Source of the DNA: Hyphomicrobiaceae bacterium
GTDB taxonomy: Bacteria; Pseudomonadota; Alphaproteobacteria; Rhizobiales; Xanthobacteraceae
Assembly (NCBI GenBank): GCA_947472885.1
Contig: CANJBX010000007.1
Span: forward strand, 1 to 64,000
Direction of reading: 5' to 3'
DNA: 64,000 bases
The position numbers and the translations under genes are program-made. The notes under the pieces are model-generated. The model was not told the origin of the DNA and did not search any database. It saw only the letters and a program-made list of their open reading frames with translations. Positions 35,642 through 46,184 of the stretch are shown piece after piece; the stretch's first letter is position 1; each line of letters opens with the position of its first letter.

Positions 35642-35744
35642 CGTCATGACCGGACTTGTTCCGGCCATCCCGATCAGGTGAGCAACCTGCCCGCCTGATC
35701 GAGATCACCGGGACGAGCGCCTCCGGCGCGGCCCGGTGATGACG
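35642..35744. repeat. Compound palindromic repeat (CGTCATG...GATGACG), copy 2
   Basis: It has the same build as 13297-13391: CGTCAT ends, two end hairpins (GACCGGACTTGTTCCGGCC and CACCGGGACG...GCCCGGTG), and a middle arm pair (CGATCAGG...CCTGATCG). It lies between sufB and the small unknown gene. Confidence 0.82.
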
Positions 35745-35753
35745 ACAAACTGA

Positions 35754-37274
<1,521 letters not shown>

Positions 37275-37373
37275 TTTAATCTCCGCTGCGGTTTCAAGGA
37301 CCGCGGGTAGGATGTGTGTTCAAGTCGCCGAGGAAGGCGCGTTCAAAGTCTTTCAAACGATGGGTTGGAGTTG

Positions 37374-38552
37374 TTACGCGGCAATGCCGCGCCTCTCCTT
37401 AGATAAGGTCGCGACGTGCCGGCTCCAAGCCGCCAGGAAAGATTCGATTTCGGCCCGCGTGGTCGTGGGGCCGGTACTCAGGCGGATGGCGCAAGCGCCG
37501 AGTTCGTCGCTGACGCCCATGGCCTTGAGGACATGCGAGGCGGACACTTTGCCCGACGAACAGGCTGAGCCCGATGATACCGCGAAGCCCGCGAGGTCCA
37601 TGGCAATCAGCGCGGTTTCCGCCTTCACGCCCGGCACGGCGAACAGCGACGTGTTGGGAAGCCGCGCATCGGCGCTTTCGCCGAACACAACAGTACGTTC
37701 GTCGATCGCGCGCAGACTGGCTTCGAAGTAATCGCGAAGCCCGGCGAGATTTTGCCCGTAGGAAGCAAGGTTGGCTCGCGCAGCCACAGCCGCCGCGCCA
37801 AAGCCCGCAATGCCGGTGACATTCTCGGTGCCGCCGCGCGTGCCGCGTTCCTGCCCGCCGCCATTGAAGATCGCATTCACGGTCAGGCTTTCGCGCGCCT
37901 TGATGAGCGCGCCAACGCCCTTCGGCCCGCCGATCTTGTGCGCCGTGATCGTCAGAAGGTCTGCGCCAAGCGCGCCGATATCGCAGGGAATTTTTCCGGC
38001 CGACTGCACCGCATCGACGTGCAGCAATCCGCCCGCCGCATGGACAATGGCGGCGGCTTCCGCGACCGGCGGCACGACCCCGGTCTCGTTGTTGGCATGC
38101 ATCAGCGAAACCAGGAATCCGGCGCCGGATTTTCCGTATTCCGAAACCCTGGCCTCTAATTCCGCTAAATCCGCCTTGCCCGACGGCTGGCAAGCAAGCG
38201 TAACAACCTGCGAGGCGTTAAACCGCCCTGCCAGGCCGACAGATGGGTGTTCCAGCGCGCTGCAGAGCAATGTCTCGCGGGTCCGTGTGTCCTTGCCATC
38301 GGTCACATGCGGCGTCAGCGCCAGCACATTGGCCTCGGTGCCACCGGAGGTAAAAATGACGTTCCTGGCCTGCGCCCCGACCAGCGCGGCGACGGTTTCG
38401 CGTGCATTTTCAACGAGCTTGCGCGCCGAGCGGCCCTCGCCATGGACCGATGACGGGTTCCCCGCCACGTCCATCGCCGCCAGCATGGCCGCGCGGGCGT
38501 CCTCGCCCAGCGGCGCGGTGGCATTCCAGTCGAGGTAAACCCGCGCACTCAT
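37374..38552 (-). CDS. IscS/NifS-type (group I) cysteine desulfurase
   Basis: A 392-residue PLP enzyme. The fold opens with VYLDWNATAPL; the PLP lysine is in TAHKIGGPKG and the mobile-loop cysteine in SSGSACSSGK, the group I pattern that distinguishes it from SufS. It heads the suf operon, so this operon encodes two different desulfurases. The ATG at 38552 starts the conserved fold; an upstream in-frame extension is not expected. Tandem iron-control boxes lie about 105 to 140 bp upstream. Confidence 0.9.
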   Translation of the reverse strand: MSARVYLDWNATAPLGEDARAAMLAAMDVAGNPSSVHGEGRSARKLVENARETVAALVGAQARNVIFTSGGTEANVLALTPHVTDGKDTRTRETLLCSALEHPSVGLAGRFNASQVVTLACQPSGKADLAELEARVSEYGKSGAGFLVSLMHANNETGVVPPVAEAAAIVHAAGGLLHVDAVQSAGKIPCDIGALGADLLTITAHKIGGPKGVGALIKARESLTVNAIFNGGGQERGTRGGTENVTGIAGFGAAAVAARANLASYGQNLAGLRDYFEASLRAIDERTVVFGESADARLPNTSLFAVPGVKAETALIAMDLAGFAVSSGSACSSGKVSASHVLKAMGVSDELGACAIRLSTGPTTTRAEIESFLAAWSRHVATLSKERRGIAA

Positions 38553-38657
38553 TAATTCTACCCAGTCACAGAGCCAGCCGAAGCCACTTAAAACACTTGC
38601 TTTTTGACGTGCCACTCGTGTTAGAAAACCCGCCGCACCGTTTCACAGCAACACAGT

Positions 38658-38672
38658 TTAGAATGCTTCTAA
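38658..38672. promoter_or_regulatory. Iron-control element (Irr box), perfect
   Basis: TTAGAATGCTTCTAA is an exact match to the TTAGAA-N3-TTCTAA inverted repeat known as the ICE motif bound by the haem-responsive regulator Irr in rhizobia. It sits upstream of the suf operon. Binding is inferred, not shown. Confidence 0.65.
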
Positions 38673-38676
38673 GTCA

Positions 38677-38691
38677 TTGGAATTATTCTAA
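38677..38691. promoter_or_regulatory. Second iron-control element, one mismatch
   Basis: TTGGAATTATTCTAA differs from the ICE inverted repeat at one position (G for A). Its centre is 19 bp from the first box, about two helical turns, which suits paired binding. Confidence 0.5.
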
Positions 38692-38797
38692 AAAGAACTA
38701 CAATCCCCAACCGGCCGCGTCAAGCGCACGCGTAAACGGTTTAAGCGCAACCACTTAGCGCCATCATTGAGCGCGGTTCAGCCGCCGAGAGGTTCAC

Positions 38798-39487
38798 ATG
38801 CCCGAGATCATTTTCACTGGATCCGCCGGACGGATCGAGGGCCGATTCCATCCCGCCAAGACCCGCAATGCGCCGATTGCCATCATTTTGCATCCGCACC
38901 CGCAGTTCGGCGGCACGATGCACCACCAGATCATCTACCAGCTCTATTATGCCTTTGCGGCCCGCAACTTCGCCGTGATGCGCTTCAACTTCCGCGGCGT
39001 CGGACGGAGCCAGGGCTCGTTCGACCATGGTACCGGCGAGTTGTCGGATGCAGCTTCCGCCCTCGACTGGGCCCAGAGCATCAATCCCGAGGCCCGTTCA
39101 TGCTGGATCGCCGGGTTTTCGTTCGGCGCCTGGATCGGCATGCAGCTCCTGATGCGCCGCCCCGAAATCGAAGGCTTCATCTCGATTGCGCCGCCCGCGA
39201 ACCTCTACGACTTCACGTTCCTTGCGCCCTGCCCGTCGTCCGGACTCATCATCCATGGCGACAAGGACGCGGTCGTGCCGCAGAAGGACGTCAACGCGCT
39301 GGTCGACAAGCTCAAGACGCAAAAGGGCATCGTGATCGACCATCAGGTGCTGCCCGGCGCCAACCACTTCTTCGACGGCAAGGTCGAACCGCTGATCACC
39401 AACGTCGGGGCCTATCTCGACAAGCGCCTCGCCGCGGGTGCCACCGTCAAGCCGGAACCGCGCGGACGCCGCACCGGCGCGGGCTGA
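38798..39487 (+). CDS. Alpha/beta hydrolase
   Basis: A 229-residue hydrolase with the serine-type fold seen in the family that includes CocE/NonD-like hydrolases. It has the segment HPHPQFGGTMHHQII, the nucleophile elbow AGFSFGAWIGMQ, the Asp in HGDKDAVVP, and the His in PGANHFFDGKVE. Substrate unknown. This gene is often found divergent from the suf operon in Hyphomicrobiales. It is preceded by a GAGAGG ribosome site. Because it shares the intergenic region with suf, the Irr boxes might affect it too. Confidence 0.9.
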   Translation: MPEIIFTGSAGRIEGRFHPAKTRNAPIAIILHPHPQFGGTMHHQIIYQLYYAFAARNFAVMRFNFRGVGRSQGSFDHGTGELSDAASALDWAQSINPEARSCWIAGFSFGAWIGMQLLMRRPEIEGFISIAPPANLYDFTFLAPCPSSGLIIHGDKDAVVPQKDVNALVDKLKTQKGIVIDHQVLPGANHFFDGKVEPLITNVGAYLDKRLAAGATVKPEPRGRRTGAG

Positions 39488-39524
39488 GCGCAATAACATT
39501 GAACTGAACGATAGGAACGCCACG

Positions 39525-40529
39525 ATGGATGCGTTTCGTTCCGGCATTGCATTTTGCTTTGGCAGGGCCGCGCTCAAGCTCGGCGCGTCCGGCCTGCTCG
39601 CTGCTACACTTTTAATGGGTGCAGCGGCGGAACCCTACCCGACCCAGACGATCAAGATCATCGTGCCGTTTCCAGCCGGCGGCCTGAACGACACGGTCGC
39701 GCGGCTGGTCGCACCTTATCTTGAGCAGGCGCTCGGCAAGCCGGTCATCATCGACAACCGCGGCGGCGCGAGCGGCAGTATCGGCACCAAGGCCGTCGTC
39801 GCGGCGGCACCTGACGGTTACACCCTGCTGATGGTGGCATCGAGCCACACGATTGTGCCCGCCACCAACAACACGCTGCCTTACGACACCGTGAATGATC
39901 TCGCAGCCATCGCGATGGTGTCGCGCAATCCGCTGATGTTTGTCGTTGGCAACCAGACGCCGGCCAAGACCCTCCTGGAATTCGTCGCGCTCGCCAAAGC
40001 CGCGCCCGGCAAGTTCAATTTCGCGAGCGTCGGTCCTGCGAGCCAGGGGCATCTCGTGACGGAGCTGTTCGAGCAACGCGCCGGCATCCTGATGCAGCAC
40101 ATTCCCTATCGTGGCGGCGCGCCTGCGGTCACGTCACTGCTGACGGGTGAAACCCAATTCGCCGTGCTGTCGCCGCAGGTTTCGCTGCCACAGATCGAAG
40201 CACGCGCCATGAAGGCCGTTGCAGTCGGCAGCCTCACGCGCGACCCGCAATTCCCGGAAATTCCAACCGTCGCCGAGTCAGGCTATCCGGGTTTTGAGGC
40301 CATCCAGTGGGTCGGCCTGCTCGCGCCCGCCGGAACGTCGCGCGAAATCGTCGATCAGCTCAATTTCGAGATCAACCGCGCCATCCGCGAACCTGAACTG
40401 ATCGCCAAGTTCGCCCAGCAAGGCATGTCGCCAGCGGGCGGCACACCTACAGCATTTCAAAAGACCATCGAAACCGAAGTGAAGCTGTGGATCGACATTG
40501 CGCAGAAGGCTAACATCAAGGTGCCGTGA
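39525..40529 (+). CDS. Bug/TctC-family periplasmic binding protein
   Basis: A 334-residue binding protein of the tripartite tricarboxylate transporter family. It has a signal peptide (cleavage near residue 37) and the family motifs IIVPFPAGGLND, VIIDNRGGASG and HIPYRGGAPAV. No tctA or tctB genes are near, as is usual for Bug proteins, so the ligand is unknown. Start at 39525 follows AGGAACG. It lies 41 bp upstream of a second copy of the same family. Confidence 0.9.
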   Translation: MDAFRSGIAFCFGRAALKLGASGLLAATLLMGAAAEPYPTQTIKIIVPFPAGGLNDTVARLVAPYLEQALGKPVIIDNRGGASGSIGTKAVVAAAPDGYTLLMVASSHTIVPATNNTLPYDTVNDLAAIAMVSRNPLMFVVGNQTPAKTLLEFVALAKAAPGKFNFASVGPASQGHLVTELFEQRAGILMQHIPYRGGAPAVTSLLTGETQFAVLSPQVSLPQIEARAMKAVAVGSLTRDPQFPEIPTVAESGYPGFEAIQWVGLLAPAGTSREIVDQLNFEINRAIREPELIAKFAQQGMSPAGGTPTAFQKTIETEVKLWIDIAQKANIKVP

Positions 40530-40570
40530 ATTGCCGCCATGAGTGGCGACACGGCAGAAGGAAACGCCTT

Positions 40571-41560
40571 GTGACCAGCAAAGTCCTCAACCGCGTATCG
40601 CAAGCCGCAGTTTGTATCGCACTTGCACTCACAACCTCGCCTGTGTCGGCGCAGAACTATCCAAATCGCAACATTACGCTCGTCGTGCCTTACGCCGCCG
40701 GCGGCGGGCTTGACGTATTCGCGCGTGTCATCGCGCCCCGTCTCGCGGAACGGCTCGGAAAATCTATCGTCATCGAGAACAAGCCCGGCGGCGGCACCGT
40801 GATCGGCGCACGCTACGTCGCCAAGGCCGAACCGGATGGCTACACATTGATGCTCGGCACCTCGACGCCGCTTGCCTTCGCCGTCAGCCTGCACAAGAAT
40901 CTGGGCTACGATCCAGCGAAGGATTTTGCGCCGATTGCGCTCGTGGCCAACGCGCCGTTCGTGCTGGTGGTCAATCCCAGGCTGCCGGTGAAGAACGTCA
41001 GCGATCTCGTGAGGCTCGCGGCATCAACAAAAGACCAGCTTTCCTACGGTTCCGCGGGTCCCGGCTCGCCGCAACACCTGAGCATGGAATTGCTCAAGTC
41101 CATGACCGGCATGAAACTCGTACACGTGCCCTACAAGGGCGATGTGATGGCGATCAACGATCTTATCGCCGGCCATATTCCGATGCAATTCGCCGAAGCC
41201 ACGCCCGCGCTGCCGCTGATCGAGGCGGGCAAGGTGCGCGCCATCGGTTTCTCGTCACAGTTCCGCAATCCGCAGGCGCCCGATATTCCGACGTTGTCCG
41301 AGAACGGCGCACCCGGCTTCGATCTCGTGTCCTGGCAGATGATCGTCGCGCCGGCAGGCACGCCGCCGGCCATCGTCGAACGGTTGCACAAGGAGATCAA
41401 AGCCGTCATCGCGCTTCCCGAAGTGAAGGCCGATTACGCCAAGACCGGACGCATTTCCGTCGATTATCTTTCCGTCGATCAGCTTAAAGCATTCCTCCAG
41501 ACCGAGATCGGCCGGCTGGGCAAGGTCGTCCAGCAGGCCGGCATCGCAAAATCTGAATAG
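40571..41560 (+). CDS. Bug/TctC-family periplasmic binding protein
   Basis: A 329-residue protein with a signal peptide ending after VSA and family motifs VVPYAAGGGLDVFARV, IVIENKPGGG and HVPYKGDVMAIN. The GTG at 40571 is preferred because of the AGAAGGA ribosome site just before it; an in-frame upstream GTG at 40526 overlaps the previous gene. Its stop abuts that of the convergent monooxygenase gene. It probably binds an aromatic or other carboxylate, judging from the monooxygenase next to it, but this is inference. Confidence 0.88.
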   Translation: MTSKVLNRVSQAAVCIALALTTSPVSAQNYPNRNITLVVPYAAGGGLDVFARVIAPRLAERLGKSIVIENKPGGGTVIGARYVAKAEPDGYTLMLGTSTPLAFAVSLHKNLGYDPAKDFAPIALVANAPFVLVVNPRLPVKNVSDLVRLAASTKDQLSYGSAGPGSPQHLSMELLKSMTGMKLVHVPYKGDVMAINDLIAGHIPMQFAEATPALPLIEAGKVRAIGFSSQFRNPQAPDIPTLSENGAPGFDLVSWQMIVAPAGTPPAIVERLHKEIKAVIALPEVKADYAKTGRISVDYLSVDQLKAFLQTEIGRLGKVVQQAGIAKSE

Positions 41561-43144
41561 CTAAAGGCCGACGACCTTTCGCATCAGCGCATTGGTATCA
41601 TCCGGCGCCGTATCGCCAGTCCAGACCACATACTGATCGGCCCGCACGAGGACCATGCGCGCCTCATAGGCCATGCGCTTCTCCTTATAAGTGTCGCGGA
41701 TGACCTTGAACGGCACGCCCAAATCCGCTGCCACCCTTTCAAACGCACTCACCGTGCGCTCGGGCGCATCGAACGCCAGCAGCGTGAAGCCGCCACCCAA
41801 TTGCTCGAATACATCAGCGCCGGTTGAAAGCACCTGCGGCGTCAGATGATGGCCCGCGCGCGCCTTGAACATGTGGGTGCCGTGCGCGCTGCACACGCCG
41901 CCCGGCGGCCCGTCGATGACAGATGAGCCCTCGTAGTTTGGCTCGTAGCTCTTGGCGCGCGTGCCGACATCGGTCTCGCGGGCGTTCCAGGCTGTCTCGA
42001 ACCCGGGCTTGTCGGTCGCGGGATTGTAGCGCGCGAGGAATTCGCCATCGGTCGTAATGCGCGCGGCGATGAAATCCTCCGCGGTTTCCTTGAAGATCGG
42101 CCTGCGCTCTTCGCTGTAGGATTCGACGAGCTTGTCGCCACCCCAGCCTTGCAGCTTCGCAGCGAGCTTCCAGCCGAGGTTGGCGACGTCCTCCAGGCCA
42201 TTGTTCAGTCCATAGCCACCATAGGGCGGATGACTGTGCGCAGCATCGCCCGCAATCAGCACACGGCCAACCTGATACTTGTCTGCCACTGCCACGCGCA
42301 GATCCCAGAACCCGACGTGATCGAACTCGGCGGCGAACCTGAAGCCAGCAACCTGCTCCAGCAGCCCGTGGAAATCGAAATTCTCCCGGGTGGAGTTTCC
42401 CGGCACCGGCGAATGGAAAAAGAAGCCCTCACCGACGTCGATCCGTCCGAAGAACTGCCAATAGCCCTTGTAGTCCGGGTGCATGACGCGATAGGTCGAG
42501 CGCTCGGGAAACATCTTGAGTTTCTCGTGCAGTTCCTTCGAGCGGAACACGACCAGCGCCATCATCTGGTCGAAATCGGTGCCGCCACGGTCGATCCCGA
42601 CAGTGTTGCGCACCAGCGAGTGCCCGCCGTCACAGCCGACCAGATAGTCGCAATCGAAAGCGCCGCGGCCCGGACCTTTTTCCTCCGCAATCTCCACATG
42701 CACGCCATCGGCGTTCTGTGCGATGGATTTCGCCGACCAGCCGAGCCGGATATCGACATTTTTCAATGTCGCCAGTCTTTTGCGAAGCACGGCCTCCGTC
42801 TGGTACTGCGGTAGCCGCTCATTGGCCTGCGAATAAAAGTCGCGCACGAGTTCACGGCCCGCCGGCGCCTGCCAGTACCCGCTGCTCAGGCTGCCATAGG
42901 CGGTAAGCTCCCCGATGGGATAGCCCTTGGGCATCAGGCGCGCCGCACGCAGTTCGTCCGCGAGGCCCCAGAAGTAAAAATGCTCCAGCGTACGCTGGGT
43001 AAGGTTCTGCCCTTTGGGGATTTTCGACAATCCGGGGCGGGTTTCCACCAGCGCACAGGAAATGCCGCGCATGCCGAGGTCCAGCGCCAGCGCGACCCCC
43101 ACCGGGCCACCGCCGACGATGCCGACCTGATATCTGTTGTTCAA
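41561..43144 (-). CDS. FAD-dependent aromatic monooxygenase
   Basis: A 527-residue class A flavoprotein hydroxylase of the PheA/TfdB/MhpA type. It has GxGxxG (VGIVGGGPVGVALALDL, residues 8-24), the second FAD motif GRVLIAGDAAHSHPPYGGYGLNNGLEDVANLGWKL (seen in part as AGDAAHSHPP) and the DG-motif YLVGCDGGHSLVR. A C-terminal thioredoxin-like domain follows. It hydroxylates a phenolic or hydroxy-acid substrate with NAD(P)H; the specific substrate is unknown. It is divergent from the ior-sox cluster. Confidence 0.88.
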   Translation of the reverse strand: MNNRYQVGIVGGGPVGVALALDLGMRGISCALVETRPGLSKIPKGQNLTQRTLEHFYFWGLADELRAARLMPKGYPIGELTAYGSLSSGYWQAPAGRELVRDFYSQANERLPQYQTEAVLRKRLATLKNVDIRLGWSAKSIAQNADGVHVEIAEEKGPGRGAFDCDYLVGCDGGHSLVRNTVGIDRGGTDFDQMMALVVFRSKELHEKLKMFPERSTYRVMHPDYKGYWQFFGRIDVGEGFFFHSPVPGNSTRENFDFHGLLEQVAGFRFAAEFDHVGFWDLRVAVADKYQVGRVLIAGDAAHSHPPYGGYGLNNGLEDVANLGWKLAAKLQGWGGDKLVESYSEERRPIFKETAEDFIAARITTDGEFLARYNPATDKPGFETAWNARETDVGTRAKSYEPNYEGSSVIDGPPGGVCSAHGTHMFKARAGHHLTPQVLSTGADVFEQLGGGFTLLAFDAPERTVSAFERVAADLGVPFKVIRDTYKEKRMAYEARMVLVRADQYVVWTGDTAPDDTNALMRKVVGL

Positions 43145-43471
43145 CGTTGCTTCTCCTCAGGCCGCGCCGTTACCGCGCAAGCCTGTGTTCCTTCCAGGTC
43201 GCGTCCCGTGGGCAATCTGTCCGCCACAATGGGCCGGGTCCAGCGGCAGAGCCCCGCCTTCACCGCCTGAACGCCATGCATGGAAACACTTGCCGAATCC
43301 ATCCGCCCTGATTGGTTATAACCAGTTCCGCGGCGCAACCGCGGTGCGGCATGCGGCTCACGTTCCTGTGAAACTTGCAGGCGATTCTGCCGGAAGCCTT
43401 CCCGGACTCGCGCCAATCAGTTTAGTATCGTTCCAATTCTAAAAAGTACAAATGCCAAGGGGAGAAAAAGC
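43145..43471. other. Divergent region between monooxygenase and ior-sox cluster
   Basis: This 327-bp region has no convincing gene. The iorA-side part contains CAGTTTAGTATCGTTCCAATT, then CTAAAAAGTACAAATG (from 43418), which looks like the Irr-box region upstream of suf, and an AAGGGGA ribosome site for iorA. Confidence 0.55.
43422..43436. promoter_or_regulatory. Weak iron-control-like element before iorA
   Basis: TTAGTATCGTTCCAA matches the ICE inverted repeat with two mismatches. The flanks (CAGTT before, ATTCTAAAAAG after) also resemble the suf promoter. This could be coincidence in an AT-rich promoter. Confidence 0.25.
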
Positions 43472-43921
43472 ATGGTCAAGCTCAACATCAATGGGAAAAC
43501 CCAGGACGTGGACGTCGATCCATCGACGCCGCTGTTGTGGGCGCTGCGCGAGAACGCGGGCCTAACCGGCACCAAATATGGCTGCGGCATTGCGCAATGC
43601 GGCGCCTGCACGGTTCACATCGATGGCCGCGCCGCCCGCTCCTGCTCCGTTCCGGTCAGTTCCGCCATGGGCAAGCAGATCACCACGATTGAAGGTCTCG
43701 CGGTCAACGGCAAGCTTCACCCCGTGCAGCAGGTCTGGCTCGACAAGGACGTTCCCCAGTGCGGCTACTGTCAGAGCGGCATGATGATGGCGGTCGCGGC
43801 GCTGCTGAAGCAGAAGCCAAAGCCGACCGATGCCGACATCGACAAGGCGATCACCAATATCTGCAGGTGCGGAACCTACTCGCGGGTGCGTGAAGGCATC
43901 CACGCTGCGGCCAAGGCATAA
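43472..43921 (+). CDS. iorA: [2Fe-2S] subunit of molybdenum hydroxylase, IorA-like
   Basis: A 149-residue small subunit of the xanthine oxidase family, closest in form to isoquinoline 1-oxidoreductase alpha. The first cluster is bound by Cys38, Cys43, Cys46 and Cys58 ([16 protein letters not shown], then RSC). The second is bound by Cys97, Cys100, Cys131 and Cys133 ([18 protein letters not shown]). It passes electrons from the molybdenum centre to an outside acceptor. No signal peptide, so it is likely exported piggyback with the Tat-dependent large subunit, 11 bp downstream. Confidence 0.92.
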   Translation: MVKLNINGKTQDVDVDPSTPLLWALRENAGLTGTKYGCGIAQCGACTVHIDGRAARSCSVPVSSAMGKQITTIEGLAVNGKLHPVQQVWLDKDVPQCGYCQSGMMMAVAALLKQKPKPTDADIDKAITNICRCGTYSRVREGIHAAAKA

Positions 43922-43932
43922 GGAGCAGCATC

Positions 43933-46140
43933 ATGAATTACATGCCAAAGATGGATCGCCGCTCGTTCCTCGTCACGTCCGCCGCTGCGGGCCTGGCGCT
44001 TGGGTTCAACATTCCTGACAACGCCGAAGCCGCAGGCATGCAGACCGGAATGTCTGCACAACTGCCGGCGCAGATGCCGGTAGCGCCCGAGATCAACGCC
44101 TGGGTCGTCATCAATCCTGACGATACAGTCGTGATCCGCATCGCCCGCGTCGACATGGGCCAGGGCACCCTCACCGGCCTTGCCCAGCTTGTCGCCGAAG
44201 AACTCGAATGCGACTGGTCCAAGGTGACGTGGGATTACCCGACGCCCGGCCTCAACCTGTCACGCAAGCGCATCTGGCAAAATTACCAGACCGCTGGCAG
44301 CCAGGGCATCCGGCAGTCGCAGAAGTACGTCCGCGAAGGCGGCGCTGCTGCGCGCATGATGCTCATTCAGGCCGCGGCGAATGAATGGAAGGTGCCGGTC
44401 GGCGAATGCACCGTCGATAAGGGTGTCATCACCCACACCGCATCGAAGCGCACGACGACCTACGGCAAGGTAGCCGCGGCCGCTGCGAAGCTCAACGCTC
44501 CCGCCGAACCGAAGCTCAAGGATCCGAAGGACTGGAAGATCGCCGGCAAGCCGGTGAAGCGTCTTGATACCGCCGACAAGATCACCGGCAAGCAGATCTA
44601 CGGCATCGACATCAAGCTGCCGGGCATGCTCAACGCCGCGATCCGCCAGAGCCCCGTGATCGGCAACAAGATCAAGAGCTTTGATGCTGCCGCCGTCGAG
44701 AAGATGCCGGGTGTCAAGAAGGTCGTGCAGGTCGGTGACGACGCCGCCGCCGTGGTGGCCGACACCTGGTATCACGCCAAGACCGCGATCGAGGCGCTGC
44801 CGATCGTCTGGGAAGAGACCGCCAGCAACAAGGTCTCGAGCGAGACGATTGCGGCGGTGCTGAAGGAAGGCCTCACCGCAGACACGAAGTTCGTCGGCAA
44901 CAAGCAGGGCGACGCCCTCGCCGAACTTGGCAAAGCGGCGAAAAAGATCGAGGCGGTCTACGGCTATCCCTACCAGAACCACGCGCCCATGGAGCCGATG
45001 AACTGCACGGCACTGTGGACCGCGGACAAGTGTGAGGTCTGGTCGCCGTCGCAAAACGCGGAAACCTCGCTCGCAGTTTGCGCCGCGGCATCGGGTCTGC
45101 CGGTGGCGCAATGCGAGTCCTATCGTATGTCGCTCGGCGGCGGCTTCGGCCGGCGCGCCTCCTCGCACGACTTCGTGCAGCAGGCCGTGCTGATCGCCAA
45201 GCAGATGCCGGGCACGCCGATCAAGCTGATCTGGTCGCGCGAAGAGGACATGCTGCGTGGCCGCTTCCACCCGATCTCGCAGGCCAAGCTGACCGGCGGG
45301 CTCGACGACAAGGGCAACCTGACGTCGCTGCACATGCGCATATCGTCGCAGTCGATTGTTGCGAACCTTATCCCGCAGCTCTTGAAGGACGGCATGGACT
45401 CGTTCGTGTTCCAGGGACTCAATCCCGGCGGCACCGAAGGCGCGTTCGGCTACGACATTCCGAACCTGCTGATCGACCACTCGATGCGCAATCCGCACAT
45501 CACGCCGGGCTTCTGGCGTGGCGTGAACAACAACCAGAACGCCATCTATCTCGAATGCTTCATGGACGAACTGGCGAATGCCGCCGGTCAGGATCCGCTG
45601 GAGTTCCGCCGCAAGCTGATGGCGAAGTTCCCGAAGCATCTCGGCACGCTCAATGCCGTCGCTGAGAAAATCGGCTGGGGCACCAAGCCGCCGGAAGGCG
45701 TGTTCCGCGGCATCGCCCAGCACATGGGCTATGGCAGCTACGTCGCGGCGGCTTCCGAAGTCTCGGTCAGCAAGAGCGGCGCGCTGAAGATTCATCGCAT
45801 CGTCGCAGCGACCAACTGCGGCCACGCGGTTAATCCACAGCAGATCCAGTACCAGATCGAGGGCTCCTTCGTGTACGGGCTTTCCGCCCTGCTCTACGGC
45901 GAATGCACTGTCGCCGGCGGCAAGATCGAGCAGGAGAACTTCGACACTTATAACGTGATGCGCATGGACGAAATGCCGGTGGTCGAATCCATCATCATGC
46001 CGTCCAACGACTTCTGGGGTGGTGTCGGCGAACCGACGATCTTCGTCGCCGCCCCCTCGGTGCTGAACGCCATCTTCGCGGCGACCGGCAAGCGCATTCG
46101 CACGTTCCCGCTCAAGAACCACGACCTGCGCTCGGCGTGA
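43933..46140 (+). CDS. iorB: Molybdopterin subunit of molybdenum hydroxylase, IorB-like
   Basis: A 735-residue exported molybdenum hydroxylase subunit without FAD. It starts with a twin-arginine signal (MDRRSFLVTSAAAGLALGF). Cofactor motifs include SLGGGFGRR (middle) and the catalytic glutamate Glu700 in GVGEP. The layout resembles isoquinoline 1-oxidoreductase beta and related aldehyde/heterocycle hydroxylases; substrate is not known. Its electron acceptor could be the cytochromes of the sox genes that follow 44 bp downstream. Confidence 0.9.
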   Translation: MNYMPKMDRRSFLVTSAAAGLALGFNIPDNAEAAGMQTGMSAQLPAQMPVAPEINAWVVINPDDTVVIRIARVDMGQGTLTGLAQLVAEELECDWSKVTWDYPTPGLNLSRKRIWQNYQTAGSQGIRQSQKYVREGGAAARMMLIQAAANEWKVPVGECTVDKGVITHTASKRTTTYGKVAAAAAKLNAPAEPKLKDPKDWKIAGKPVKRLDTADKITGKQIYGIDIKLPGMLNAAIRQSPVIGNKIKSFDAAAVEKMPGVKKVVQVGDDAAAVVADTWYHAKTAIEALPIVWEETASNKVSSETIAAVLKEGLTADTKFVGNKQGDALAELGKAAKKIEAVYGYPYQNHAPMEPMNCTALWTADKCEVWSPSQNAETSLAVCAAASGLPVAQCESYRMSLGGGFGRRASSHDFVQQAVLIAKQMPGTPIKLIWSREEDMLRGRFHPISQAKLTGGLDDKGNLTSLHMRISSQSIVANLIPQLLKDGMDSFVFQGLNPGGTEGAFGYDIPNLLIDHSMRNPHITPGFWRGVNNNQNAIYLECFMDELANAAGQDPLEFRRKLMAKFPKHLGTLNAVAEKIGWGTKPPEGVFRGIAQHMGYGSYVAAASEVSVSKSGALKIHRIVAATNCGHAVNPQQIQYQIEGSFVYGLSALLYGECTVAGGKIEQENFDTYNVMRMDEMPVVESIIMPSNDFWGGVGEPTIFVAAPSVLNAIFAATGKRIRTFPLKNHDLRSA

Positions 46141-46184
46141 TATGATTTGGGGCGGCGCTTGATCCCGCCGCCCCGGATACCCGA

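Noticed and set aside
32763-35744. CRISPR-like repeats in the suf region
   Set aside because: These are palindromes with differing sequence and no regular spacer pattern; there are no cas genes.
39438-39524. Upstream start for the first Bug protein
   Set aside because: It would overlap the hydrolase gene; ATG at 39525 has a ribosome site and begins the signal peptide.
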